From NCBI GenBank assembly GCA_002189035.1, contig CM007991.1:248001-312000 (forward strand): a stretch of DNA of 64,000 bases, read 5' to 3'. A program made the position numbers and the translations under genes. The notes beneath the pieces were generated by a model that saw only the letters and a program-made list of their open reading frames with translations, searched no databases and had not been told where the DNA came from. Source of the DNA: Utricularia gibba. Taxonomy: Eukaryota > Streptophyta > Magnoliopsida > Lamiales > Lentibulariaceae. Shown here one piece after another: positions 50,683 to 62,029 of the stretch. Numbering within the stretch: position 1 is the first letter of the stretch; each line of letters opens with the position of its first letter.

Positions 50683-53065
50683 ATGGGTTCTCCGAGAACG
50701 ATCATCAGCGATGAAGAAGAAGAAGAGGAGGAGGAGGAGCATGAAGATGGGGATGCTGACGGTGTGGAGATTGCACCATCATCATTCGGGACGATGATGA
50801 TGATGATGCAATCTTCTTCTTCTTCCTTGACTTCGTCAGCCATCCTACCAGGGATGATGATGACGAGCAGCTGCTTCAATACTCCTCATCACTCTCTCTC
50901 TGGCTCCTCCCCCTCTTCTCGTTACAGGAGTAGGAAAGATGGTCATGGCGGCGGCGCCTGTGACTTGGGGGATCACCTCGATCAAGCCCTTTTCCTCTTC
51001 CTCGATGACAATCAAGAAGATCGAGCCCGTACGTGCAACCTGATAAAATTTCCCCGATCGGAGAGGAGTGCGATTTACATCTTGTTCGACTCTAATTAGC
51101 GCAGTAATGGTTGCAGAGAAGGAGAATCCGGAAACGGGGAGACCACCGACGCTCAATATCTTCCCTTCGCAGCCCATGCATCATCAGCACTCGACGGTTC
51201 CGTTTCGCTTGCTTTTCCATCTCGTCTCATCATTTACCCAGAACTCAGATTAAACTAGTGGATGGGTTCAGGTTGCTCCGACGGGGTTCATTGATTCTTC
51301 TCCTTATACCATCGAGCCATCTACAGCTGCTGTTGCTGCCTCATCTCCTCATGCCCTAAACAACAGATAGTGATAGTTGAGGTTGTTTACTTTCTTCCCT
51401 TGTTCTTTTTACCACTTTTTTCTTCTTTTCCTTAAGCTTTGCACTGTGGCGTGCCTGGCTTTTTGCAGAGTGGAGAGAGACGAAGAGGGAGTTCTCGGAA
51501 CCATGGACCAAAAGCTACCGACCCTAAGGTTTACCTAAACTATTTTAATACACAGAATATGATGGATTCGTTCGTTTCTCCCACACACAGTGTGTGTGTC
51601 TATGTGAAGCATGAACATGATAAGAATCCAGGCATTGAGGAGGCTTGCGCAGAATCGAGAGGCTGCCAGGAAAAGCCGCCTTAGAAGAAAGGCAAGACAA
51701 GAGCTTTTGCTGTCCATCTGTATATACTTTGTTTCTCTCTCTCTCTCTCTCTCTGTGTCTCGAACCCAGTAAATGAAATGAATGTGCAGACTTATATTCA
51801 GCAACTAGAAGCGAGCAGGATGAGGCTCACTCAGTTGGAGCAAGAGCTGCATAGAGCCAGATCCCAGGTGCCATTCACTAAGACATGCGAATTCAGTGCA
51901 GCATTTCACTGTTCTGAGTCTCTCGTTACCATCGTCAAAGGATTATACGTGGGCGGGGCTGCGCTTTCAGGTGGAGATCGCCTCCTTCCTCCTCCAATGC
52001 CCAGCATCAACTCATCATCAGGTCTATACCATTTTTTTTTTTTTTTGAAAAAAATGGATGTATTTGTTAGTATCTTTCGCAAAAAAAAAAAACTTACATG
52101 TCAGCTACGGTGGTGTAAGCAGCGGCATTCGACATGGAGTTTGGGAGATGGCAGGAAGAGCACCAGCGCATGGCGGCGGAGCTCCGGTCAGCAGTGGCAG
52201 ATGGGCGAGTGCCGGAAAACGAGCTACGGATATTAGTGGAAAGCTGCTTAAGGCACTACGATCAGGTGATGAATCTGAAGAGCATGATGGCCAAGTCAGA
52301 CGCCTTCCATCTCCTCTCCGGCGTTTGGAAAGCCCCGGCGGAGAGGTGCTTCATGTGGATCGGCGGCTTCCGCCCCTCGCACAGTATCAGTCACAGTCAC
52401 ACAGCTGCTGCTAAACAACCCATATGACGTCCTTTTTTATCCCGAGGATAATTGGGGAGGAGGCGTTGACGGAGGCGCAAGTGATGGGAATCTGCGAGCT
52501 TCAGGGGTCCACCCGGGAAGCAGAAGGAGCCCTCACGCAAGGCTTGGAGGCTCTGAAACTCTCCCTTTCCCAAGCCATTGTCGCAGACTCCCTCCTCCTC
52601 CCCCTTGACTCCGACTCCTACATGTCTCAAATGGCTGCAGCCATCCCTAAACTCTATGCTCTGCAAGACTTCCTTACACAGGTATCACTCCTACGCTGGT
52701 ACTATTACAACATCATGTGTAACTGTACTCGTGTGGGCCATATCATCTATGCATGGCATCATGTGGTATGGGCATGCCCATGCCCATGTCCACGACGTCA
52801 TTCCTCACAGCCGTATGATTCCCAAGCTTCTTGAATATGGGGAGGGGGTGGTGCCTGTACGGATCACTGCTATTTGTTTTAATGCGTTGCAGTGTTGCGT
52901 TCCCCGCAGGCTGATAATCTGAGACTCCAGACCCTGCACAGGATGCACCAAATGTTGACGACGCGGCAGGAGACACAGAGCCTCCTTGCCATGGCGGAGT
53001 ACTTCCATCGGCTTCGCGCCCTCAGCTCGCTGTGGCTCTCGCGCCCTCCTCGGCCCCCGCCATGA
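50683..53065 (+). CDS. TGA-class bZIP transcription factor (TGA9/TGA10-like) with DOG1 domain
   Basis: Exons seen: 50683-51028, 51117-51196, 51272-~51365, 51469-51528, 51632-51691, 51790-51867, 51941-52021, 52133-~52390, ~52440-52681 and 52910-53065. The bZIP basic region is ALRRLAQNREAARKSRLRRK, with leucine zipper YIQQLEASRMRLTQLEQELH. The DOG1 domain follows (FDMEFGRWQEEHQRMAAELR to YFHRLRALSSLWLSRP). The acidic start and TLNIFPSQPMH match TGA9/TGA10, which act redundantly in anther development and bind TGACG motifs; TGA factors partner with BOP/NPR1-type and ROXY proteins. The intron at 51692-51789 has a GC donor. Three junctions remain unresolved: the exon end near 51365 (TAG in frame), a missing base at 51941, and the 52385-52445 linker, probably from small consensus errors. 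Confidence 0.85.
51734..51754 (+). repeat. (CT)n microsatellite in the bZIP intron
   Basis: An uninterrupted TC dinucleotide run of about 21 bp, inside the GC-AG intron just upstream of its acceptor, where it may act as the polypyrimidine tract. Confidence 0.9.
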
Positions 53066-53682
53066 CCCACTCTTGGACTCCATCATCAAAGTCTGTCCCT
53101 CATGTAATGTACATGATCAGCACAAACAAAAATAGTGTGTGTGTGTGTGTGATTCGGAGATTACTATTAGGGGGGGCCTGGTTGCTATTGCTGGCTGGGA
53201 AGGAAACCTTTTGCAGAAAGGATCATGTGCCGGAGAGATGTCTTCCTCCATTCAACATCTGTCTATCTGTCAGATGGGCAATGACTTCTAAACCAATGAT
53301 TAGAGATCATTGTTATGACTACTTTTTGTCGGATGTATAACACCGATGGGACTCCTAAGTGCAGATGTTGCTCAGAGACAAATGTAAATCTAACATCTGA
53401 AGAAGCACTTCACCGATCGACAAAGATTGGAGTTCGCTGTGTCTGTTTTGCATGTATCACGAAATGCAGCAGAAATGTAAGAGATATTGAGGGCAGAGTT
53501 TGTCATCAAGAGATGACCAAGACAACTCAGGACTCAGAGATCATCAATAGATGATCGGCCTTGAAACCAACCCACAGGCGACAGCTTCACATCCTCCCTC
53601 AGGCATCCAACCGGCCGCTCTCTCCCTGTAACGTCTCAACCCTGATTGAGCAAAACAAGGTTCCACAAGATAAGCGGAGGAG
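53066..53682. other. 3' regions between the bZIP and POLYCHOME-like genes
   Basis: A (GT)n run lies at 53135-53151. Open frames at 53315-53560 do not resemble a protein family. Probably two converging 3' UTRs. Confidence 0.5.
53135..53151 (+). repeat. (GT)n microsatellite after the bZIP gene
   Basis: About eight uninterrupted GT units, 70 bp beyond the bZIP stop codon. Confidence 0.9.
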
Positions 53683-55157
53683 CTACCTCATGGACATCAG
53701 AGTCCTGACCCTTTTCTCCCTTTCCGCTTTCTTAGCAGAGGGCGTTCTCTTCAGTTTTCGAAGCTCCTCCATAACCACTTTTTCCACTGAGTCGATGTTG
53801 TTCAGGAGCTTCTTTGAGGGGTCAGGAATTGGGATTCTTCGCCTCTTCCATTTGTGATATTGAGCAATATCCTTGGGATTTTGCCTATGGTGGGCGGCAG
53901 CATTTGATTAGAAGGGCAGGGTGTGGGACATCATGGAAGGATCTTGCTCGGTTGAGCACTGAACATGGATGTAGAAGGATTAGAATGTGATTGTTCCTGG
54001 AGGATTGGACCCTCATTTAGTAGGCCTTCACCGCTCCTTTGACGCGCCTTCTTCTTCTCTCTCTATTGCCTGATCATTCAAGATTGCTCAAAAGTGAATG
54101 AATCAAAACCTGTTCGTGAACTGCATCTTTTTTTTCTATTTGAGACTCCTACCTTCGACGCATTACTAGACTTATCCTCCTAAATTGAAACTAACTTACT
54201 ACACAGTAGACCTAAAGCATTGAAATAACAACAGACGCGGAATCAAACGGCAAATCACAGTACAAATTGCAAGCAAAGAAGGCAAGTAGTTACTCCGTCA
54301 GATCACCTTCTCAAACAAAATCTACTTTTGAGATTCTCCAGTAATACCCCCCACTCCAATACTCTCACTTCAGTTCTAAAAATCACGAAACTCGACCTCA
54401 TAAAACTTAACAAGCATAATACTAGCAAACTTCAACTACAGAAATAACGAAACCAAGGATCCATAAAAAAGTACAGTAGCAGATAGCAAGGTAAGGAGGC
54501 AAGAATTACTGTTACAAGAGCATCTTCATAAAGCAAATTGAGTTCTCATATTTCTACACCAATATCCCAAATGGATTACTTTCTCTCTAGTTTGATAATG
54601 ACCCAAGAGTTGAGATCCAGTGGTATAAATCATAAATATCATTCTCTTAAATACATTACTTTCTCTCTAGTTTGAAAGTGAATCAAGTGTTGAGATTCAG
54701 CGGTATGAATCATAAATCTCATTCTCGTAAATGAAACAAATTTAACAAATCGTATGATCAAATTGCAATCTAAGAACGGAAGCATTACCGTGACAACGGA
54801 AGTGATGTCATTGAGAGGTCTTCTAGGATACCATGAAGGCAAAACGTTCCCGCGCCAACGGCCAAGACCACGGACTGACCCGACCAATGGAGACAAGTTT
54901 TCACGGCCAGTAATTGCAGCACCGCGCCCAACTCTCGTAGTTCTGAACGCCATTATTTCGGCTGGTCTAGGGGTACCCACCATTGCAGTTCCTCTCCATC
55001 GAAACGGAGTTCGACTAGATTGCTCTTCATCTTCTAGAACAAAGGGGATCAAACCTCCTCTACCGACACTTGTACCTCTATTTCTTGAAATGCGTCTCAG
55101 ACTATAAGTAGCTATGGAATCATCTGGCCTTGATAAACGATCTCGTGCCTCCGGCAT
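53683..55157 (-). CDS. POLYCHOME / UVI4-like plant APC/C inhibitor
   Basis: Two exons on the minus strand: 54789-55157 and 53683-54069, with a 719-bp intron. Exon 1 starts [21 protein letters not shown] is the destruction-box-like motif and GRENL the GxEN box of this family, and [14 protein letters not shown] is a conserved block. Exon 2 ends [20 protein letters not shown] and RVRTLMSMR, the conserved C-terminal MR tail. UVI4 and GIG1/OSD1 bind APC/C activators and restrain the complex, controlling endoreduplication and meiotic progression. Exon 2 has several frame breaks: near 54055, near 54017, about three bases near 53940, and one A in CAAAGAAG near 53827. About six bases restored gives 253 residues, close to known members. 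UVI4 and GIG1 cannot be separated by eye. Confidence 0.82.
54575..54735. repeat. Tandem duplication, 2 x 80 bp, in the POLYCHOME-like intron
   Basis: The unit begins ATTACTTTCTCTCTAGTTTG at 54575 and again at 54655. The two copies agree over the full 80 bp except for about ten substitutions. Confidence 0.85.
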
Positions 55158-56283
55158 CTTGTTGAAACTCAAAACTGAACAGAAATCGATTAAATTCATT
55201 AAAAAAAGAACTAAATTCACCAGAATGAACTTCGCATAAGTTTTCATCCCGAAAATCAACCGGAAACCAACAATTCGCTGACAATTAAACTCAAACGACA
55301 ACACATTCGCAACATATATAATCGATTTCCGACTAAATAACATGAATCCGAGCGGTGAAACAGATAAAAAAACAAAACGAACTAAAAAAAGATACCTAAA
55401 TTCTTGAAGATTAAGTTCACCTGAAAGCAAGACACAGATAAAGATTCAGATAAGCATAGCAACACAGGCCCGAGTGTGGGAAGAAGGAGCTCCTCAGAAA
55501 ACGGAGAATCGGCAAGATCTGCGAAGGAGAAACGGGCGCTGTTTATACGCATAACCTGAATCTCCATTTTTCAGCTGCTGAGCGGGCGAAATTTGGGATT
55601 CAAAAATTTTCTCCACGGCACCGCACTGCTCAAATGACGATTCTACCCATCCGTGAATTGGTGACTGATCAAAGCTGTATATACTCTTTTGTAGGGCTAG
55701 ACCTGACCAAGGCACATTAATTATTAATGTTTATTTTTTTAAAAAATAGATTATAATTGAATTTAAAAATAATTAAATATAAATACATTGTATATATACA
55801 ATCTAAGGACATAAAAAACTCAAAATTCTAAAATAATATATTTTTTAAAACAATGATTTTTGGGATATTAATAAAATGCATCTAATTTTAGAGTAGATTA
55901 TGGATTATTTTTTAAACAAAATTATTTAATAGCTTTTAATTTGATTGTGTGATCTAATTATTTGGTGCAAAGATTATAGAGTCATATTATATTCATTTTC
56001 AATTTATTATACTATTAAACGAATAAAAAAATTAATCACTTTATTTACCAATTCCGGCAATCTCAACTTCCGGTTCGGCCAGTACACCACCATTAGCCAC
56101 CGTGCCGGAAAACAGCACGCAGCTCAGTCAACTCTCCCCGTTTCAAAACCGCCACAAAGTGGAGTAAACGAGCGTCTTAATCTTACCGATTAGCTCGCCA
56201 GAGCAAATTGTAAGATAGCAAAGTATTCAAAGTAAAGCATGAACACACACAAGCTCGTGTGGAAGCTGCGCCTGAACTCTGAG
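55158..56283. other. 5' region of the POLYCHOME-like gene and intergenic DNA
   Basis: 55158-55600 probably holds a leader with an intron of the POLYCHOME-like gene and its promoter. 55720-56040 is AT-rich. 56040-56200 is GC-richer with an unassigned open frame. The stretch next to 56284 is the 3' UTR of the OTU gene. Confidence 0.45.
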
Positions 56284-57527
56284 TTAGAGGCTATGTATCG
56301 CGTCATCTTCTCCAATGCGCATGAATCCTAGGATTTCTACCTCCACACCGGAAGAAATTTGGATGGCATCATAGTGGCCGTAACCGTGAAACAGAACCCT
56401 GATGGGATTGTTTTTTCCCGTATTCTTGCCCGTATTCTGCGATCGGTATCAAGCCACCGGCATCTTCATCATGCATGTACACTGTGATCGGCATCCTGAG
56501 AAGATGATGCAGCAGATGTGCATATGAAATGAAGTATATACGCAGATGGAATCTTAACAGGAAAAAGCAAAAGAGGCACTTGGGCATGACAGCAGAAGTC
56601 CTCTGATGGCACAGTTGCATCAACAGAAACAAATGGCGTTGCCAAAGCAAATGCATCCATGAATTTGAAAGGACTTACTCGAGGACATGAGATGCCATCA
56701 ACAACTCAGGTTCACCTCCCCATACATGAGGCTTCCTTATTTGCGAAACATATGTGTCGAAATTGCCTTCTATGAACCTGAAAAATGATGCATTCAGAAA
56801 TTCATCAGACATGTTAACTAGAGGGAAAAAAACAGATTTTGGAGTAGGCTGAGGACAACTAGAATTTAGCAGTCTGGCTAACCACTCTGTTTCTTCTCGC
56901 CTCTTGATGAACTCATCTGCAACCTAAAAACAATGCGAATAGTTGAGTTTATGATACGAGGTGCACAAAAGATGCTGTTTCTACAACAAAAAACTAGATC
57001 TTGACAAAAGGAGTTATTTGATTGGAAATGGATAAGGAGTTAAGGCAGATACCTTGGATCTCAAATCATCTGCTAGGTCCATCTGATGTGCTTGGCCAGG
57101 TGCAGGTTTTCCGGACCGTAGGCAAGCACCATGAGCAACAGATCGAAACAAGCATCTCCCATCTCCGGGTATACCTGTGGACCATAAAGTAGTAACCTTC
57201 ATCAGATATAAATAAAAGAGAGAAAGCAGTGGATGAACACATACCAATTATGGAGTAGTTCGTCAATACTGGCTTTGTGTGTGTGTAATCCGATGAGGAA
57301 TTTTCACAGTAAGATTCTCCCGTTCCAAGTCCTCTTGGAGCTTTAGCATAAGCAATTTGGGAGATAGAGCAAAAGGTAAACAACACAATGAAGAAGGCAC
57401 TGACAAAATTGTGTTGTCTACAATAAAAGGGAACTAGATTACACTTATACTGTTTAGGACCCAATAGCCTCGAATTCATCTTCCCATATCTATTTATCCA
57501 GCTGGAACAGGTTAACCGGTAACACAT
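56284..57527 (-). CDS. OTU-domain cysteine protease (deubiquitinase), OTU4-like
   Basis: Exons on the minus strand: 57245-57527 (may extend upstream), 57053-57174, 56883-56923, 56679-56777 and 56284-56495. The catalytic core is IPGDGRCLFRSVAHG (Asp and nucleophilic Cys). Then come VADEFIKRREETEW, HVWGGEPELLMASHVLEMPI, AGGLIPIAEYGQEYGK and the catalytic His in VLFHGYGHYDAI. OTU enzymes cleave ubiquitin chains; Arabidopsis OTU4 is the nearest match from memory. The frame breaks in the AAAAAA run near 56395, where one A too many explains the change. With that removed the CDS from 57527 is 756 nt, 251 residues. The frame stays open upstream to about 57815 without another ATG, so an upstream coding exon is likely (OTU4 is longer). 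A possible membrane segment (FVSAFFIVLFTFCSISQ) precedes the OTU domain. Confidence 0.85.
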
Positions 57528-58980
57528 TGACCCAACAATGCGGCGGAGTTTCAGTGAACCAAAAACAGCTAAATTTTGGGCTGAATTTGGTGAAAGATGG
57601 CTATTTTGAACTCGGAAGCAATTTATATATAAAGAAGAATTCTGTTTCCATGTAAAAGTGGGCTTGAAGACAACCCCAGATTCTTGTGGTAACTCAAGAA
57701 GTAGCTGGGCATTTGAGAAATGGCCCCAGAAACATGAATAGCCATGGGTCCTCTGGTGTTTCCAAATGAATGTACTACGCTTTTTGGACACAAACCGTTG
57801 GGAAACAGAGGTCTCATCTTGGCATAACCTCAGATCAAGGGCAAGATAAATGAACCTTGGAGGAAGTAAAGATCATGTTAGACTTTCAAGTTTGATATTG
57901 CTGAATCGATGCTTAAGGAATATCACGAAAGAACAATGAGCTTACTGAAAGGCAAACTCAAAACACACAACGAGGAATTCCATCCAACATCAGAAAAGGT
58001 GAAAATCTTAAGATGAACGTCCACACCAGAGAATATGAAAACCAAATTAAAAGGATTACATTACTCTCATAAAAACACTCCTCAAAGACATAAGCAAACC
58101 AAATCAAATCGCTATTCTTATTCTTTCATAAATGTTCATGGAATACGTAAAGAAAACATTCCCTTAAGATACAATACAAATTTTCACAAAGACACAAAAG
58201 TGAATGTTTACAATGAAAATCGCTAAACCACATGAAGTTTGAATGAAAAAGACAGCAGCATAACTTACAACCAGCAGCGGCAGTGACAACAACCGGATAT
58301 TCAGAGAACAGAAACAATGACATAAAGTAATTCATCAAAAACACAGCGACAAGAACCCATCAGAAAAAAACCATTTAGTTCGCAGATTAGGAGGCTGGCT
58401 TTTGGGTGAATTTTCAACAGAAGGGGAATGAAATGAAACGGTCGATACAATCAACATTATCCCGACGACAAGCAATAAAGCGAATTACGAAACCCACGAT
58501 CCGAGCAGAAGCAAAGAATATAGCAATAAGAATTCCCTTTTCACCAGAAAAAAAAAAAAAAAACCAGAAAAGCAACCGTAAGTCCGATTCCTACTTCTTT
58601 CTGCAAATGTGGCAAAAAAAAAAAGATTGCTTACCTTGCTGTTAGCCCAGGTAAAAAATGGAGTAAAATAGTGCTAATTCTACTGTTTTCATGCCCGGGT
58701 TTTTTAGTGTTTTCATCACTACTAGAATAGTGTTATTTCTGAAAAGCGAAAACATACTGCTGTGCAGGCTGCAAGTTTGGAACTCATTTTGATCATTTCT
58801 TCCATTGGTTCGATCTCAAAGCTACAGAAAAGTCACGTTTTCAAAATCCATAAACTGTAACAAGCAAAAAAAAGACGAATCTGAATCCCCCAAGTGCCAG
58901 GCACACAGGAAATTTTGCCGGATATTGGAATGATTCACAAGATGTTTCAATCCAGGACCTAAATAACACGGCAAATTCAG
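57528..58980. other. Probable 5' exons/leader of the OTU gene and UBC 3' UTR
   Basis: 57528-57815 is open in the OTU frame and may be coding. 57830-58650 has no recognised exon but contains plausible acceptors. 58650-58980 is probably 3' UTR of the E2 gene. Confidence 0.4.
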
Positions 58981-60744
58981 TCAAAGCTGAAGCACAGGGA
59001 GGGACATCGCAGCAACAACGAAAACGAACAACAGCAATATCCAGGCACGAGAAGGCCATCTTCCCAGGGGTTCTTTCAATTCCTTCGCAGGTTGCACGTT
59101 TTCCATCTCTTTATCTCCACCCATCCTCCGGACTAGCCCAGGCTTTGCATCCTGGTGGGTACTTGAACTGCCTGGCCTCGGCCATCAGTTGCTCTTCGTG
59201 CTTCTCAACATACTCAGGGAAGAGTTTTCGAAAGGTTGGACTGTTTATGGAAACGAAAACCGATGACCAACGCAAATGGGAAGGAAAAGACAAGGAGGAA
59301 AGTAATATCTATATCTCCTGCTAAAGCGTGGTGTATTGTGAATCTTACATTTTACAGTTAGTATCCAGAGAAGACTTTGCGAGCATCTTCTTTTCTTCGT
59401 CCGTGGTCGAAATGCTTCCAGTTGTGGGGCTATTGTCCATCTGAAATGTATAAAATTCAGAAAAAGCAAGTATACTAATCACAAGAGAACATTTTGTGAA
59501 GATGAAACTCACCATGAATGAAAGAAGCCCGGTAAGAATGCTGCATGTAACCAAGAAAATCAGCAGGGCCTATCCGCAGATAAATAAACATCAGATTCCA
59601 CCAGAAAAACACTTACCTAGAGACTGACCACATGGGATTCCAACTCTCAGGATGAACTGCAACACAAATGACAGAAAGCATTTTTCAACATAAAGAAATC
59701 ACTAGAATGATACTAAACCAGATGGTGGATACTAAATGGAGTTCCCACTCACAGTCACTCATAGAAAGGCAAATTTTCTTTTGTGTCTTAAAGCGTCCAT
59801 TTGGAGTTGTCATGCTACAAAAAATGGAAACCGTATTTTTCCATAGTAAAAAGGTATGAGATTAAACATCCAGATCCAATGAACATCTAGATTACCTAAT
59901 CCCAGGAGGCTTGAAAGGGTAATCAGGTGGAAACCGTATTTTTCCATAGTAATAGCCACCTAGAGTGAAGAACACATTGTGAAGAAGTATATAAATCCAT
60001 CTAGATATTCAATATGTCATCAAATGCCAGAAATGTGCATAAAAGGAGCACTTGAACTAGCTTTTGCACACTAAATATGTTCAAGGTTAAGAATGGAGAA
60101 ACAATAAAACCTTCAAACGGTGTTCCTTTACTTCCCTCCAGCACATAATCTGGCAACAGGATAAGATATTGAAGTCAGCACATAATAAACAATATAAAAT
60201 TTTCAGATTAAAAAAAATATAGCTCCAATCATCATTTGAAGGGGAACGCCAACAAGTATGAATAGAAAATACAGGACCATGTGAGACTTAAAACAATGCC
60301 AATTGACTAGGTCTTTTTTGCTGAGATCAATAGGATGAGCTCCACAGTATGAGATGCAACTCGTAAACACGACACTCAAAAAACACAAATTGATAGAAGC
60401 AACATACGCCATTCGAGGATATCATTTGGAAGAGGGCGGGCCACCACATTGGAAACAGGTTCCTAGATATCAAGCCAACCAATTCATCAGAAACAAAAAT
60501 TTTACTCATAGTTCGAAAGGCACCAGAAACTGCAGTCTACCTCCACAAAAATGCGTGTGTGTAAATTTGGTGACAAAAATCTGAAGTATCAAAAAGCTGT
60601 AGGCATATCCCAATATGGCGCTATAGCGAATGAGCAAAATGATTGCATTGCACGATCGCAATAGCATAAAAATAAAAGGCATCTCACCTTACAGAGTGCC
60701 CTATACTCCTTCTGAAGGCGCTTTACACACGCTCTTTCCGCCAT
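58981..60744 (-). CDS. Ubiquitin-conjugating enzyme E2, membrane-anchored UBC32/33/34 type (ERAD)
   Basis: Nine exons on the minus strand: 60688-60744, 60408-60462, 60111-60149, 59896-59959, 59753-59814, 59617-59656, 59513-59540, 59349-59440 and 58981-59240. The protein starts MAERACVKRLQKEYRALC. The UBC fold shows YYYGKIRFPPDYPFKPPG, the active-site Cys in KKICLSMSDFHPESWNPMWS, and LTGLLSFMMD. The class-specific C-terminal extension ends in a membrane anchor (WILLLFVFVVAAMSLPVLQL). Plant UBC32-34 are ER-anchored E2s of ER-associated degradation with roles in stress and brassinosteroid responses. One extra C in TACCCACC near 59157 shifts the frame before the tail; without it the CDS is 696 nt, 231 residues. 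Confidence 0.92.
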
Positions 60745-62029
60745 ACTAAAATCACCGAATCCACAGAACTCGCAGATCGCCCAGAAAACAAGTAACTTAG
60801 ACGCTGAATTAAAAAAAAACTCAATTAAATACCTGATCGCCATGACATCTGCACGGAGAAACTTAAGACCCATAAACAACAAATCATCTTACAGACCTAA
60901 TCTACCTTAAGAAAAGAAAAATAACATCACATACAATATGTATAAACTGAAATCAATCAACAGTTCGCCGTGAAAACGTTGGAATCGGAGCGACAAAAGA
61001 GGAATCTTGGATGTGGGTCCCGACGATCAACAGTTGAATTGCGCCGGTCGATGACTGAGCAGCAAGAAAGGGGAGGTGGAATGCCACAAGGGAATTTGAG
61101 CGAGAAGCTGAAATTCTGTTCAATTGGTCACCGAAGAAAATATATTCAAATAATAAAGAAATATATCTCCCACAAATATCGTTAGCACATCGTTGACTGA
61201 TAATCCAAATCAAAATATTAACCAAATTTAGTAATTTAGAATAATATAATACGCTTTTGGTTCTCTGGGCCGGTCAGGGTTACTTGTTGGGCCGGGTTGC
61301 ACAACAAGAAGATATTACAAGCCCAACATGGAATGACCCAACCCAAATTCTAACAGAAGCGGGTACGGGTAATCGGGTCAATGTGGAGAACTTCATTCAG
61401 GCGAATGGAGAGTGTCGTATACCCGCATGCATTTTAATAAATCAAATTTTTTATTAAAAATATTCAGAACATATTCACAAAATATAATTTATAATTTTAA
61501 AATATTTATTAAAAAAAATTCGACGCGGAATCTTACCATGGGCCGTCCCATGTGTCGTTTGTGATCTAACGTGCCATGCCGAAGATGATACGAGTCACCC
61601 GTATCATTGACCTGCTCTCCCGTGGAAGTTGACTCCTGTAATGACAACATATCCAATACTTTATTATCAAGCTTTTGTCCTATTCGAAAATCAAATATAA
61701 TTACGTAGAGGTTGGTATCCCAACCTTTATCGTACGATCTGAATTTCATGAACCAAAAGGATCAACTCTGATGGAGATTCGAAATGATATTTTGTGTGTA
61801 ACGAGAAACATTATGTTCGTAAATATCGTAATATTTGTGTATAAGTAGGGTTTATTGAATGAGTAAATGAATTAATTCAATTAAAAATATATTCGAAAAA
61901 TACTGACTGTTGTTTATTTTATTGAAGAAATGGCAGCACATGCGCCCACAATGCATTCAAAGCCCAACTTCCGCGTCTGAGTAGGTTACAGCCATCTCCT
62001 GGAAACGAAAAGAAGAGCACCCGCCGGCG
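60745..62029. other. UBC 5' region, AT-rich DNA and pectinesterase promoter
   Basis: 60745-61200 holds the UBC leader and promoter. 61440-61530 and 61780-61910 are AT-rich. Nothing with recognisable coding content is seen in the rest. Confidence 0.5.

Noticed and set aside
50700-50870. Acidic and Ser/Met-rich low-complexity segment considered as non-coding.
   Set aside because: It is in frame with the bZIP gene and leads into GACDLGDHLDQALFLFLDD, which matches TGA9/10 N-termini, so it is kept as coding.
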